Notes: a model not told the origin generated them from the letters alone. A stretch of DNA of 64,000 bases from Aeromicrobium tamlense (GCF_013408555.1 NZ_JACBZN010000001.1:3286001-3350000); one strand, 5' to 3'; shown: positions 31,831 to 40,074, counted from the first letter of the stretch. Numbers and translations: made by a program.

Positions 31831-32625
31831 TCAGGCGCGCGCGGCGTACAGGACGTCGCGCGCCTTCTCGGTGAACCCGAGGCCGCGGTAGACGGCCAGG
31901 GCCGGGTCGTTGTCGCCCTCGACGTAGAGGTCGATCGCGGACACGCCCCGGCTCCACAGGTGGCGCAGGCCGATCGCGGTGAGCGCCTTGCCCAGTCCGC
32001 CGCCGTGCGCCGCGGGGTCGACGCCCACGACGTAGACCTCGCCCACGCCGTCCTCGACCTTGGTCCAGTGGAAGCCGACGACCTCATCGTCGCGCTCGGC
32101 CACGAACAGTCCCGCGGGGTCGAACCACTCCTGCGCGCGGCGGCGGTCGAAGTCGGCGCGATCCATCGCGCCCTGCTCGGGGTGCGAGGCGAACGCGCGC
32201 CCGTTGACCGCGACGATCGCGTCGGCGTCCTCCTCGCGGAAGGAGCGCAGCGTGACGCCGGCCGGCGTCACGACCTCGGGCACGACCGCCTCGGCCGTGG
32301 TCAGGACGAGCAGCGTGCGCTCGGCGTGCAGGCCCGCGGCGGCGGCGAGCGCCTGCGCGCCGGGCAGGTCGCCGTGCGCCCAGAACCGGGTCTCGCCGCG
32401 CTCGACGAGGTCGTCGACGAGGGCTCGCCCGCGGCCCTGGCGCCGGTAGCGCGGGTGCACGACGAACTCGACGGGCGCGTCACCGACCGCGACCGCCCCG
32501 ACGACCTCGTCGTAGCGCTCCAGCCGCAGCGGGCTGCCGTCGCGCAGCGCGATCGTGGTGGCCTCGTTGAACGGGGCGACGCCGTCGGCCTCGAGGGCGG
32601 ACTCGGCCAGGTCCAGCAGGGTCAT
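31831..32625 (-). CDS. mshD: Mycothiol synthase
   Basis: Acetylates Cys-GlcN-Ins with acetyl-CoA in the last step of mycothiol formation, the main low-molecular-weight thiol of Actinomycetota. The 264-residue protein has two tandem GNAT domains. The C-terminal one carries VVGFHWTKVEDGVGEVYVVGVDPAAHGGGLGKALT and NDPALAVYRGLGF, the characteristic MshD segments. The ATG overlaps the stop of the carboxyltransferase gene by four bases (ATGA), implying coupled translation. Confidence 0.93.
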   Translation of the reverse strand: MTLLDLAESALEADGVAPFNEATTIALRDGSPLRLERYDEVVGAVAVGDAPVEFVVHPRYRRQGRGRALVDDLVERGETRFWAHGDLPGAQALAAAAGLHAERTLLVLTTAEAVVPEVVTPAGVTLRSFREEDADAIVAVNGRAFASHPEQGAMDRADFDRRRAQEWFDPAGLFVAERDDEVVGFHWTKVEDGVGEVYVVGVDPAAHGGGLGKALTAIGLRHLWSRGVSAIDLYVEGDNDPALAVYRGLGFTEKARDVLYAARA

Positions 32626-34049
32626 GCGCGTCCTCGCAGCTCTCGCAGGTGGTGGGCGACCTCGGCCGCGAGGGCGCGGGCGAAGGCCTCGGGATCGTCG
32701 CCCTCCGGCTCGGGCACCAGGTGGTGCACCGCGCCCGACTCGTACAGGTCGAACGCGCTGATCCGCTGCTCGGTGGCCAGCTGGGCGGCATGGTCGACGT
32801 CGCCGAAGACGATCGCGCTCGCGCCCTCGGGCGGCAGCGGCGACAGCCACGAGTTCTCTGCGGCGATCGTGCGCGAGGCGGGCAGCAGCGCGAGCGCCCC
32901 GCCGCCGCAGCCCTGGCCCAGCAGCACCGACACCGAGGGCACCCGCATCGTCGACATCGAGCTGATGCAGCGGGCGATCTCCCCGGCGATGGCGCCCTGC
33001 TCGGCGTCGGGCGAGAGCTCGGCGCCCGGGGTGTCGATGAACGACACGAGCGGCAGGCCCAGCTCGTTCGCCAGCTTCATGCCGCGGCGCGCCTCGCGCA
33101 GGGCCGCGGGGCCCATCGGCTTGATCCGGCTCTGGGTGGTGCGGTCCTGGCCGATCACGATGCACGGCTCGCCGTCGATGCGGGCCAGGGCGACGATCAT
33201 CGCGGCGTCGCGCTCGCCGCGCTCGGTGCCCTGGAGCCGGATGATCTCGTCGGTGCCCCAGCGCAGCACCTCGCGGACGCCGGGACGGTCGGGCGTGCGG
33301 GTCAGCAGGACCGAGTCCCACGCGTCGTGGCGGCGCTCGGTGGCCGCGGGTCGTCGCTCGCGGCTGGACTCGCCGGGCGGGTCGATGAGGATCGACAGCG
33401 CCGTGTCGACCATGAACGGCAGCTCCTCGGGCATGACGACGGCGTCGATGATGCCGCGGTTCGCGAGGTTGTCCGAGGTCTGGATGCCGGGCGGGAACGG
33501 CGCGCCGTTGAGCAGCTCGTAGACCTTGGGGCCGAGGAAGCCGATGAGGGCGCCCGGCTCGGCGATCGTGATGTGGCCCAGCGAGCCCCACGACGCGAAG
33601 ACGCCGCCGGTCGTGGGGTGGCGCAGGTAGATCAGGTACGGCAGGCCGGCGGCCTTGTGGTCCATAAGGGCGCGCGAGATGTCGACCATCCGGACGAACG
33701 CGGGCGTGCCCTCCTGCATGCGGGTGCCGCCCGAGGCGGTGGTGGCCAGCACGGGGATGCCCTCGGCGGTGGCGCGGCGCACCGCTCGCACGATGCGCTC
33801 GGCGGCCACCTGCCCGATCGAGCCGGCGAGGAACTTGAACTCGTTGACGAGCACCGCGACGGGCCGGCCGCGCATCAGGGCGCGCCCGGTGATCACCGAT
33901 TCGTCGGTGCCGGCACGCTCGGCGGCGGCCAGCAGATCGGTGCGGTACGGCTCGGGGTGCACGGTGTGGTCCACGGGCTCGTCCCACGACTCCCACGAAT
34001 CGGGGTCGAGGACGAGGTCGATCAGCTCACGAGCGGTCAGGCGGGACAC
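32622..34049 (-). CDS. Acetyl-CoA carboxylase carboxyltransferase, beta-alpha fusion
   Basis: Transfers carboxyl from biotin to acetyl-CoA in fatty-acid synthesis. The 475-residue chain joins a beta-type (AccD) half, with TASGGTRMQEG and HPTTGGVFASWGSLG, to an alpha-type (AccA) half with FIDTPGAELSPDAEQGAIAGEIARCI and QGCGGGALAL. The usual AccD zinc-finger cysteines are absent at the N-terminus. Starts at a GTG (SRLTARELIDLVLDPDSWESWD), a common N-terminus for the fused actinobacterial form. Operon with mshD by four-base overlap; divergent from manC with 73 bases between starts. Confidence 0.9.
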   Translation of the reverse strand: MSRLTARELIDLVLDPDSWESWDEPVDHTVHPEPYRTDLLAAAERAGTDESVITGRALMRGRPVAVLVNEFKFLAGSIGQVAAERIVRAVRRATAEGIPVLATTASGGTRMQEGTPAFVRMVDISRALMDHKAAGLPYLIYLRHPTTGGVFASWGSLGHITIAEPGALIGFLGPKVYELLNGAPFPPGIQTSDNLANRGIIDAVVMPEELPFMVDTALSILIDPPGESSRERRPAATERRHDAWDSVLLTRTPDRPGVREVLRWGTDEIIRLQGTERGERDAAMIVALARIDGEPCIVIGQDRTTQSRIKPMGPAALREARRGMKLANELGLPLVSFIDTPGAELSPDAEQGAIAGEIARCISSMSTMRVPSVSVLLGQGCGGGALALLPASRTIAAENSWLSPLPPEGASAIVFGDVDHAAQLATEQRISAFDLYESGAVHHLVPEPEGDDPEAFARALAAEVAHHLRELRGRA

Positions 34050-34122
34050 GGCACCCAGTATGGCCGGGATCGGGAGAGTCGACCGACCGCGAGGGGCGCG
34101 GCGGACCACTACAGTGACGGCC

Positions 34123-35175
34123 GTGTCCACCTTCCACGCCATCATTCCCGCCGGCGGAGCCGGGACGCGACTGTGGCCGCTGTCGCGGAAGGCGCGCCCG
34201 AAGTTCCTGCTCGACCTCGAGGGGACCGGGCGCACGCTGATCCAGCAGACGTGGGACCGGATGCTCCCGCTCGCCTCGCCCGAGCACGTGCACGTGGTGT
34301 CCGGAGCGGCCCACGCCGGCGCCATCGCGGCCCAGCTGCCCGAGCTGGTGAACCTGCTGCTCGAGCCGTCGCCGCGCGACTCGATGCCCGCCATCGGCCT
34401 GGCCGCCGCGATCATCGAGCGCGCCGATCCCGACGCGGTCGTGGGCTCGTTCGCCGCCGACCACCGCATCCCCGACCCCGACCGGTTCGCCGACGCCGTG
34501 CGCGAGGCGATCGCGGTGGCCGAGCAGGGCTACGTCGTCACGATCGGCATCGAGCCGACCGAGCCGTCCACGGCGTTCGGCTACATCGCCGCGGGCGAGC
34601 CGCTCGAGGACTTCGCGTCGGCACGCGCCGTGCGCACGTTCGTCGAGAAGCCCGACGAGGAGACCGCGCGCGGCTACCTGGCCTCGGGCGACTTCGTGTG
34701 GAACGCCGGGATGTTCGTCGCGCGCGCCTCGGTGCTGCTCGACTCGCTCGCGCGCTTCCAGCCCGACCTCGCGGCGGGCCTGCGCGCCATCGCGGCCGCG
34801 TGGGGCAGCCCGGCGTTCGTCGCCGAGCTGGAGCGCACCTGGCCCACCCTCACCACGATCGCGATCGACCACGCCGTGGCCGAGCCCGTCGCTGCCGAGG
34901 GCGGGATGGCCGTGGTGCCCGCCACCTTCGGCTGGGACGACCTCGGCGACTTCGCCTCGATCGCGCCGCTCGGGTCCTCGCCCGACGTGCTCTGGGTCGA
35001 CGCCGACGGCGTGGCCCGCGGGCAGGACGGCGTGCAGATCGCCGTGCTCGGCCTGCGGAACGTGGCCGTCGTCCAGACCGACGACGCCGTGCTCGTGCTC
35101 GACCTCGCGCAGTCGCAGCGCGTGAAGGAGATCGTCGCGCAGCTGCCCGGACTCGACCGCGACGACCTGCTCTAG
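34123..35175 (+). CDS. manC: Mannose-1-phosphate guanylyltransferase
   Basis: Makes GDP-mannose from mannose-1-phosphate and GTP, the donor for mannosylated lipids, glycoproteins and wall polymers. The 350-residue protein has the nucleotidyltransferase loop AGGAGTRLWPLSRKARPK, the FVEKPDEETA motif and WNAGMFV. There is no fused isomerase domain, so the separate manA downstream would supply mannose-6-phosphate. TACAGT (34110-34115) lies seven bases before the GTG at 34123, a leaderless arrangement that decides this start. Confidence 0.93.
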   Translation: MSTFHAIIPAGGAGTRLWPLSRKARPKFLLDLEGTGRTLIQQTWDRMLPLASPEHVHVVSGAAHAGAIAAQLPELVNLLLEPSPRDSMPAIGLAAAIIERADPDAVVGSFAADHRIPDPDRFADAVREAIAVAEQGYVVTIGIEPTEPSTAFGYIAAGEPLEDFASARAVRTFVEKPDEETARGYLASGDFVWNAGMFVARASVLLDSLARFQPDLAAGLRAIAAAWGSPAFVAELERTWPTLTTIAIDHAVAEPVAAEGGMAVVPATFGWDDLGDFASIAPLGSSPDVLWVDADGVARGQDGVQIAVLGLRNVAVVQTDDAVLVLDLAQSQRVKEIVAQLPGLDRDDLL

Positions 35176-35184
35176 GAGGCGACG

Positions 35185-35556
35185 ATGGCGCGATGGCCGC
35201 AGCAGGTCTACGGGGCGGGCTCGGACCCCGACCCGCGGTTCACGCTGGCGAACGAGCGCACGTTCCTGGCCTGGATCCGTACGTCGGGGGCCTTGTTCGC
35301 GCTCGCCCTGGCGCTCGAGGTGCTCGACCTCGCGCTCACGCCGTGGGTCCGGGACGTGATCGTCGTGCTGCTCGCCGCCGGTGCGCTGTGGGGCGCCGTC
35401 GGCTCGTGGCTGAGCTGGGCGCGCACCGAGCGCGCGCTGCGCACGGACATGTCCCTCCCCGGTGGCGGGCCCTACCTCGTGCTCGCGGCCTTCCTCGTCC
35501 TCGCGGTCGCGCTGTTCCTGATCGACGTGGCGGTCATCCGGGGCTTCGGGTCGTGA
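35185..35556 (+). CDS. DUF202/YidH-family membrane protein
   Basis: A 123-residue membrane protein with three predicted helices and the DUF202 signature ANERTFLAWIRTSGALFALALALE near residues 24-47. It begins nine bases after the manC stop and overlaps the next DUF202 gene by four bases. Function of the family is not established; paired DUF202 genes are common in actinobacteria and may form a heteromeric membrane complex (inference). Confidence 0.88.
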   Translation: MARWPQQVYGAGSDPDPRFTLANERTFLAWIRTSGALFALALALEVLDLALTPWVRDVIVVLLAAGALWGAVGSWLSWARTERALRTDMSLPGGGPYLVLAAFLVLAVALFLIDVAVIRGFGS

Positions 35557-35855
35557 CCGAGCACCGCGAGCCCACCGAGCGCACGGTCCTGGCCTGGCAG
35601 CGCACGCTGCTCAGCCTCGTGGTGATGTTCGTGGTGACGGCGCGGATCGCGCTGGAGGGCGACCGGGCGTGGACGTTCGTGCTGGCGTCCGTCGCGGCGG
35701 TGCTGATGCTCGTGCTCTTCGTGCCCCTGCACCTGAGGTCACGACGCCTGCCGGAGCAGGCCCTGGTCCTGCGCGACGGCAAGGCGCCCTTGCTGCTCGC
35801 CGCCTCGCTCGCGCTGCCGGCCGCCGCCCTGCTGCTGCAGGTGGCCCTGCGCTGA
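35553..35855 (+). CDS. Second DUF202-family membrane protein
   Basis: A 100-residue membrane protein with the same family signature in compact form (EPTERTVLAWQRTLLSLVVMFVVTARIAL) and three helices. The GTG at 35553 overlaps the previous stop (GTGA), so the two subunits are likely made in equal amounts. The gene ends two bases before palindrome R3. Function unknown. Confidence 0.85.
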   Translation: MTEHREPTERTVLAWQRTLLSLVVMFVVTARIALEGDRAWTFVLASVAAVLMLVLFVPLHLRSRRLPEQALVLRDGKAPLLLAASLALPAAALLLQVALR

Positions 35856-35856
35856 C

Positions 35857-35919
35857 CGAGATGTGCTCCATCTTCGACGTTTGGAACGGCGTGAAAGGTC
35901 GAAGATGGAGCACATCTCG
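35857..35919. repeat. 63-bp intergenic palindrome, copy R3
   Basis: The best-preserved copy: 22-base arms (35857-35878 and 35898-35919) pair perfectly, with CGAGATGTGCTCC at the tips. R1 and R3 differ by a paired change in the inner arm (TTCTAC/GTAGAA versus TTCGAC/GTCGAA), which keeps the palindrome. Both are followed by ACGGGCGGTCA, ending in the stop codon of the downstream reverse-strand gene. Confidence 0.88.
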
Positions 35920-35929
35920 GTACGGGCGG

Positions 35930-37141
35930 TCAGGGGATCGCGCGCACGGGCCGGTGGCCCACCAGGTCCTTGAGCTCGGAGTCGGGCGTGCCCGGCCCGG
36001 GCAGGTAGATCTGCGCGACCTCGCCGGTGCCCACGAGGGTCAGGTCGCCGTCCTCCGCGTCGGTGTAGACCGTCTCGCCGCGGCTGAGCGCCATCTTCTC
36101 GCCCTGCGCGTTGAGCAGCTGCACCGCGCCGCCGATGCACATGACGATCGAGTGGCTCGCCGCGATGATCGAGACGCCGTCGGGGTCGGCCGGCGACACC
36201 TGCGTGACCGCGAGCGCGAACTCCTCGACCTCGGGGTGGTAGACCTCGGTCGAGAACGACGGGTAGCCCGGCTCGACGCGCGCGACGCGGGCCATGCCGG
36301 CCTCGAGGCAGCGGATCAGGCCCTCTGGGTCGAGCGCCTTGCGGGTGAGGCCCGCGCGCATGACGTTGTCGGAGTTCGCCATGGCCTCCAGGCACAGGCC
36401 CGACAGGTGCGCGTGGATGACGCCGGTGCCCAGGAACATCGCCTCGCCCGGCTGCAGCGTGAAGCGGTTGAGCAGCAGCGACACCACGATGCCGACGTCG
36501 TCGGGGTGGTGGCGGGCGATCATCGCGGCGGTGCTGTAGGCCCGCTTGATGTCGACGCCGTCGTGGACGAGCGCCTTGCACTGGATGACGACCTGGGCGA
36601 TCTCCGCCGGCGGCGGGGGAGCGATCAGCAGGTTCTCCAGGACGCGAACGATCCCCTTGAAGCCCGTCTTGGCGCGCAGGGTCGCCGAGGCGGCGTTGAT
36701 CGTGGGAGTGTCCAGCTGGGCGAACACGCGCAGGATCTCGGCGGTGGGCCGGAAGCCGACGAGGGTGTCGAACGTGCTGAGCGCGTAGACCATCTCGGGC
36801 TTGTGGTTCGGGTCCTTGAACACGCGCTGCGGGGAGTCGAGCGGGACGCCCGCGGCCTCCTCGCGCGCGAACCCCTCACGCGCCTCGGCCTGCCCGGGGT
36901 GCACCTGGATCGACAGCGGCTGCTCGGCCGCGAGGATCTTCAGCATGAACGGGACCTCGCCGGCGATGTCGGACAGCGGTCGCAGACCCTCGGCCGTCTC
37001 GACCTGCGAGGGGGCCAGCGGATGGGTGCCGAGCCACATCTCGGCGACCGGCTCGCCGGACACCGTCCGCCCCAGGAAACGCGGAATGTCGCTCGTGGAG
37101 CCCCAGTCGTACGCCTGGGTCATGTTGTGCAGACGGCGCAT
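35930..37141 (-). CDS. manA: Mannose-6-phosphate isomerase, class I
   Basis: Zinc enzyme interconverting fructose-6-phosphate and mannose-6-phosphate, 403 residues. Metal-binding and signature segments are IQVHPGQAEAREGF, DPNHKPEMVYAL and LGTGVIHAHLSGLCLEAMANSDNVMRAGLT. The ATG at 37141 begins RRLHNMTQAYDWGS, the usual family N-terminus. TACTGT (complement of 37149-37154) lies seven bases upstream, so it is leaderless. Divergent from the HAD gene with which it shares a 24-base spacer. Confidence 0.95.
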   Translation of the reverse strand: MRRLHNMTQAYDWGSTSDIPRFLGRTVSGEPVAEMWLGTHPLAPSQVETAEGLRPLSDIAGEVPFMLKILAAEQPLSIQVHPGQAEAREGFAREEAAGVPLDSPQRVFKDPNHKPEMVYALSTFDTLVGFRPTAEILRVFAQLDTPTINAASATLRAKTGFKGIVRVLENLLIAPPPPAEIAQVVIQCKALVHDGVDIKRAYSTAAMIARHHPDDVGIVVSLLLNRFTLQPGEAMFLGTGVIHAHLSGLCLEAMANSDNVMRAGLTRKALDPEGLIRCLEAGMARVARVEPGYPSFSTEVYHPEVEEFALAVTQVSPADPDGVSIIAASHSIVMCIGGAVQLLNAQGEKMALSRGETVYTDAEDGDLTLVGTGEVAQIYLPGPGTPDSELKDLVGHRPVRAIP

Positions 37142-37165
37142 GTACTCAACAGTAGACTCCCTCGC
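37142..37165. promoter_or_regulatory. Compact divergent leaderless promoter pair
   Basis: Only 24 bases separate the manA ATG (reverse) and the HAD-gene GTG (forward). Reverse -10 TACTGT (37149-37154) and forward -10 TAGACT (37153-37158) overlap by two bases, and each sits exactly seven bases from its start codon. The two promoters should compete for polymerase. Confidence 0.7.
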
Positions 37166-37924
37166 GTGTCCGGACCCCGACTCGTCGCGTTCGATCTCGA
37201 CGACACGCTCGCCCCGTCGAAGTGCGCGATCCCCGCGCCCATCGGCGAGCTGCTGATCCGGCTCGCCGAGCGGGTCGAGGTGGCGATCATCTCCGGCGGC
37301 CAGCTGGAGCAGTTCCGCAAGCAGGTCGTCGAGCAGCTGCCGCCGGCGCCCGCCGAGGTCCTCGAGCGGATCCACCTGCTGCCCACGTGCGGCACGCAGT
37401 ACTACCGGCTGCGCGGCGAGGAGATCGTCACCGTCTACGCCCACCGGCTGACCGAGGACGAGCGCGACCGCGCCCTCGCCGCCGTCGAGCAGGAGGCGAG
37501 GCGGCTCGGCCTGTGGGAGTCGCAGACGTGGGGCGACATCCTGGAGGACCGCGGCTCGCAGATCACGTTCTCCGCGCTGGGCCAGAAGGCGCCCATCGAC
37601 GCGAAGATGGCGTGGGACCCCGACGGTCGCAAGAAGGGCGCCCTGCGCGACGCCGTGGCGGCCGTGCTGCCCGACCTCGAGGTGCGCTCGGGCGGCTCGA
37701 CCTCGGTGGACATCACCCACCGTGGCATCGACAAGGCCTACGGGATGCGGCAGCTGGCCGACGCCACCGGCATCGGCCTGGACGCCATGCTCTTCGTGGG
37801 CGACCGCCTCGACCCCGAGGGCAACGACTACCCGGTGCTCGCGCTCGGCGTCGACTGCCACGCGGTCGGGGGCTGGCAGGACACCGTGGACTACCTCGAG
37901 GGCCTCATCCCCACCCTCGGCTGA
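37166..37924 (+). CDS. HAD-IIB hydrolase, phosphomannomutase-like
   Basis: A 252-residue HAD phosphatase-fold protein. Catalytic motif I is AFDLDDTLAPSK, motif II is IISGG, and motif IV is FVGDRLDPEGNDYPV. The late segments GGSTSVDITHRGIDKAYGM and GNDYPV resemble eukaryotic phosphomannomutase (GGNDYEI) more than sugar-phosphate phosphatases. Placed between manA and manC, it could convert mannose-6-phosphate to mannose-1-phosphate, the otherwise missing step; that is inference. The GTG start follows TAGACT by seven bases. A plain HAD phosphatase remains possible. Confidence 0.75.
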   Translation: MSGPRLVAFDLDDTLAPSKCAIPAPIGELLIRLAERVEVAIISGGQLEQFRKQVVEQLPPAPAEVLERIHLLPTCGTQYYRLRGEEIVTVYAHRLTEDERDRALAAVEQEARRLGLWESQTWGDILEDRGSQITFSALGQKAPIDAKMAWDPDGRKKGALRDAVAAVLPDLEVRSGGSTSVDITHRGIDKAYGMRQLADATGIGLDAMLFVGDRLDPEGNDYPVLALGVDCHAVGGWQDTVDYLEGLIPTLG

Positions 37925-37929
37925 CGCCC

Positions 37930-37948
37930 GCTCGCGCTCCGCGCGAGC
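37930..37948. terminator. GC-rich hairpin after the HAD gene
   Basis: GCTCGCG and CGCGAGC pair across a five-base loop immediately downstream of the HAD stop. It is a plausible terminator for that gene and abuts repeat R4. Confidence 0.5.
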
Positions 37949-38020
37949 CAGATGTGTAGCGGTATCCACCCTTTTTCCGGTGGTTGACGCCGAAAAGGGT
38001 GGACAGCGCTACAGATCTCG
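37948..38020. repeat. Diverged relative of the 63-bp palindrome, R4
   Basis: A 73-bp imperfect palindrome with arm segments AGATGTGTAGCG/CGCTACAGATCT (11 of 12) and CCACCCTTTT/AAAAGGGTGG (perfect). Tip bases (GAT.TG) and general design match R1-R3, but the inner arms are different. It lies between convergent genes (HAD and glnR). Confidence 0.65.
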
Positions 38021-38064
38021 TTCGCCGGAGGCGAAGGTCAGGCGGAGCCGCCGGAGGCGAACGC
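38021..38064. repeat. GC-rich hairpin pair before the glnR stop
   Basis: TTCGCCGGAGGCGAA forms a short stem at 38021-38035, and a second CGCCGGAGGCGAA copy follows near 38051-38063. These lie just beyond the 3' end of glnR on its strand and may act as its terminator. Confidence 0.4.
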
Positions 38065-38074
38065 TACGAGGAGG

Positions 38075-38830
38075 TCAGGCGCGGCCGGCGACCTGGCGGC
38101 GGGCCGACTCCTGGCGCTCGGCGGCGCGGTCCGCGGCGGCCTCGCCGGGCTCGCGGCGCGAGACGAAGCGGTAGCCGACGTTGCGGACGGTGCCGATGAG
38201 GGTCTCGTTCTCGGGGCCGAGCTTGGCGCGGAGACGACGCACGTGGACGTCGACGGTGCGGGTGCCGCCGAAGTAGTCGTAGCCCCACACCTCCTGCAGC
38301 AGCTGCTGGCGGGTGAACACGCGGCCGGGGTGCTGGGCGAGGAACTTCAGGAGCTCGAACTCCTTGAAGGTGAGGTCGAGGACGCGGCTGTCGAGCTTGG
38401 CCGTGTAGGTGACGTCGTCGACCACGAGGCCGCTGGCGCTGATGATGTGGCTGTCGTCCTCGGACTTGTCGCCGTCGGCGGCGACGCGGCCCATGCTCAG
38501 GCGCAGGCGGGCCTCGAGCTCGGCGGGGCCGGCGGTGGTGAGGATGACGTCGTCCATGCCCCAGTCGGCGGCGGCGACGGTGAGGCCGCCCTCGGTGAGG
38601 ATGAGGATGAGCGGGCACTCGATGCCCGTAGTGCGCAGGACGCGGGTGAGGCTGCGGACCTGGGCGAGGTCATGGCGCCCGTCGACCAGGACGGCGTCGC
38701 ACTGGGGCGCGTCGATGAGCGCGCTGGCCTCGGCGGGGAGGATCTTCACGTGGTGGGGGAGCAGCGCCAGTGACGGCAGCACCTCGACGGACGACTGGGT
38801 GCTCTTCGTCAGCAGCAGCAGGTGGGACAC
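38075..38830 (-). CDS. glnR: Orphan nitrogen response regulator
   Basis: Global nitrogen regulator of Actinomycetota, 251 residues. The N-terminal receiver-like domain ([37 protein letters not shown] with D50, [20 protein letters not shown]) closely follows Streptomyces GlnR and lacks the acidic pocket and the KP motif of phosphorylated receivers. The C-terminal winged helix ([50 protein letters not shown]) is OmpR type. The GTG start has AGGAGG ten bases upstream. No nitrogen genes are nearby, as is usual for glnR. Confidence 0.93.
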   Translation of the reverse strand: MSHLLLLTKSTQSSVEVLPSLALLPHHVKILPAEASALIDAPQCDAVLVDGRHDLAQVRSLTRVLRTTGIECPLILILTEGGLTVAAADWGMDDVILTTAGPAELEARLRLSMGRVAADGDKSEDDSHIISASGLVVDDVTYTAKLDSRVLDLTFKEFELLKFLAQHPGRVFTRQQLLQEVWGYDYFGGTRTVDVHVRRLRAKLGPENETLIGTVRNVGYRFVSRREPGEAAADRAAERQESARRQVAGRA

Positions 38831-39003
38831 GGTCGGATGGCCTCCTATACACGTCGAGGCCCCGACGAACGAACCGCGTTCATCGAAGCCTCATTGCCCT
38901 GTCGACCATACTTCATGTGATGTGCCCGTGACGAGAGGTGCCGCGGGAATGCGAACCACGTCACATCGTTGACACATGGTGGACCGATCCAGGAGGAGAG
39001 CCG

Positions 39004-39426
39004 ATGACCGGAGTGCAGGTGCTGCTGCTGGCCGTCGTGGTCGCAGGCGTCGGCGCGGCCGTCATGCGCTGGAAGAACGGCCGGTTCGCCACGACCACGA
39101 CACGGGACGACGCCGAGCGGCTCGGCCCGGACGACCTCGGCGCCCCGCTCGGCGAGCGCGCCACGCTGGTCCAGTTCTCCAGTGCCTTCTGCGCCCCGTG
39201 CCGGGCGACGCGCCAGGTCCTGGGGCAGGTCACGGGTCTGGTGCCGGGCGTGACCGCCGTGGAGATCGACGCGGAGGCCGAGCTCGACCTCGTCCGCCGG
39301 GTCGGGGTGCTGCGCACGCCCACCGTGCTGGTGCTCGACGCGGGTGGCCGGATCGTCGAGCGGGCCTCCGGGGCGCCCACGCGCGACCAGGTGCTCGTGG
39401 CGCTCGGCCGGGCGATCTCCGCCTGA
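39004..39426 (+). CDS. Membrane-anchored thioredoxin-like protein
   Basis: A 140-residue protein with an N-terminal membrane helix (residues 4-21) and a thioredoxin fold behind it. The redox site is C63-A-P-C66 in SSAFCAPCRATR, and the cis-proline segment is RTPTVLVLDAGG. The AGGAGGAGAG ribosome site is very strong. It is the first gene of a same-strand sulfur group (DUF4395, rhodanese, DUF1416) but separated from it by the leader-peptide gene, so it may form its own transcript. The membrane topology cannot be proven from sequence. Confidence 0.85.
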   Translation: MTGVQVLLLAVVVAGVGAAVMRWKNGRFATTTTRDDAERLGPDDLGAPLGERATLVQFSSAFCAPCRATRQVLGQVTGLVPGVTAVEIDAEAELDLVRRVGVLRTPTVLVLDAGGRIVERASGAPTRDQVLVALGRAISA

Positions 39427-39506
39427 CCGTCTCTCATCGTGGACGTTCGTCTCACATGACGGGATGCGGACGCAGGGCGACAGGGTCGTGCCCCTACGCT
39501 GGAGGC

Positions 39507-39584
39507 ATGTTCACGACACACCTGACCCGACGACGCGCGGTGGACAACTGCCGCACGCGCTCGGCGCTGTGTCGTCTGCGCTGA
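39507..39584 (+). CDS. 25-residue cysteine-containing leader peptide
   Basis: A short reading frame, MFTTHLTRRRAVDNC..., with cysteines at codons 15 and 22. The core TRRRAVDxxRxxSALC matches short putative leader peptides I recall upstream of sulfur genes in Streptomyces and the cysteine-attenuation peptides of mycobacteria. TACGCT (39495-39500) lies six bases before its ATG, so it is probably leaderless. The next gene, DUF4395, starts 49 bases later behind GGAG (39621-39624), which can pair with CTCC at 39612-39615. That fits ribosome-stalling control by cysteine level. Confidence 0.75.
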   Translation: MFTTHLTRRRAVDNCRTRSALCRLR

Positions 39585-39633
39585 CTCCCTCACCCGCACT
39601 GTCAGCCCTCACTCCTGTTCGGAGCACCCCGTC

Positions 39634-40074
39634 ATGTCCCACGACACCCCCGTCGTCGATCCTCGCGCGCTGCGCTTCACCGCCGCCGTGACCAGCCTGG
39701 TCCTGGCGCTGGTGCTCGTGGCGCCCTCGCCCGTGCGCGAGGTGCTGCTCGGCGTCCAGGTGGCGATCTTCGCGCTGGGAGCGTTCGTCTCGCTGTCGGC
39801 CTCGCCGTGGGCGTGGCTGTTCCGCACCGTCGTGCGACCCCGCATCGGCGCGCCGCAGCGCACCGAGGACGCGCGCCCGCCGCGCTTCGCCCAGACCGTC
39901 GGCCTGGTGTTCACCGCGATCGGCCTGCTGGCCCTCGTGGCCGGACTCACCACGGTCGGCCTCGTCGCCGTGGGCCTGGCCTTCGTCGCCGCCCTGCTCA
40001 ACGCCACCACGGGCTTGTGCCTGGGCTGCGAGCTCTACCTGACCACCCGACGCCTCGCCGGCCAGACGGCCTGA
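39634..40074 (+). CDS. DUF4395-family membrane protein
   Basis: A 146-residue integral membrane protein with four helices and the family features VDPRALRFTAAVTSLVLALVLV near the N-terminus and GLCLGCELYL near the C-terminus. The last motif holds two cysteines, C-x2-C like, at the membrane face. DUF4395 genes are regularly next to thioredoxin and rhodanese genes in actinobacteria, suggesting thiol or sulfane-sulfur transport or exchange; no reaction is proven. Translation probably responds to the upstream leader peptide. Confidence 0.85.
   Translation: MSHDTPVVDPRALRFTAAVTSLVLALVLVAPSPVREVLLGVQVAIFALGAFVSLSASPWAWLFRTVVRPRIGAPQRTEDARPPRFAQTVGLVFTAIGLLALVAGLTTVGLVAVGLAFVAALLNATTGLCLGCELYLTTRRLAGQTA

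Noticed and set aside
32649..35855. A long forward frame through the carboxyltransferase and manC regions
   Set aside because: Only the last 100 codons (DUF202) are real; the rest is an Arg/Ala-rich shadow of mshD-side and manC genes.
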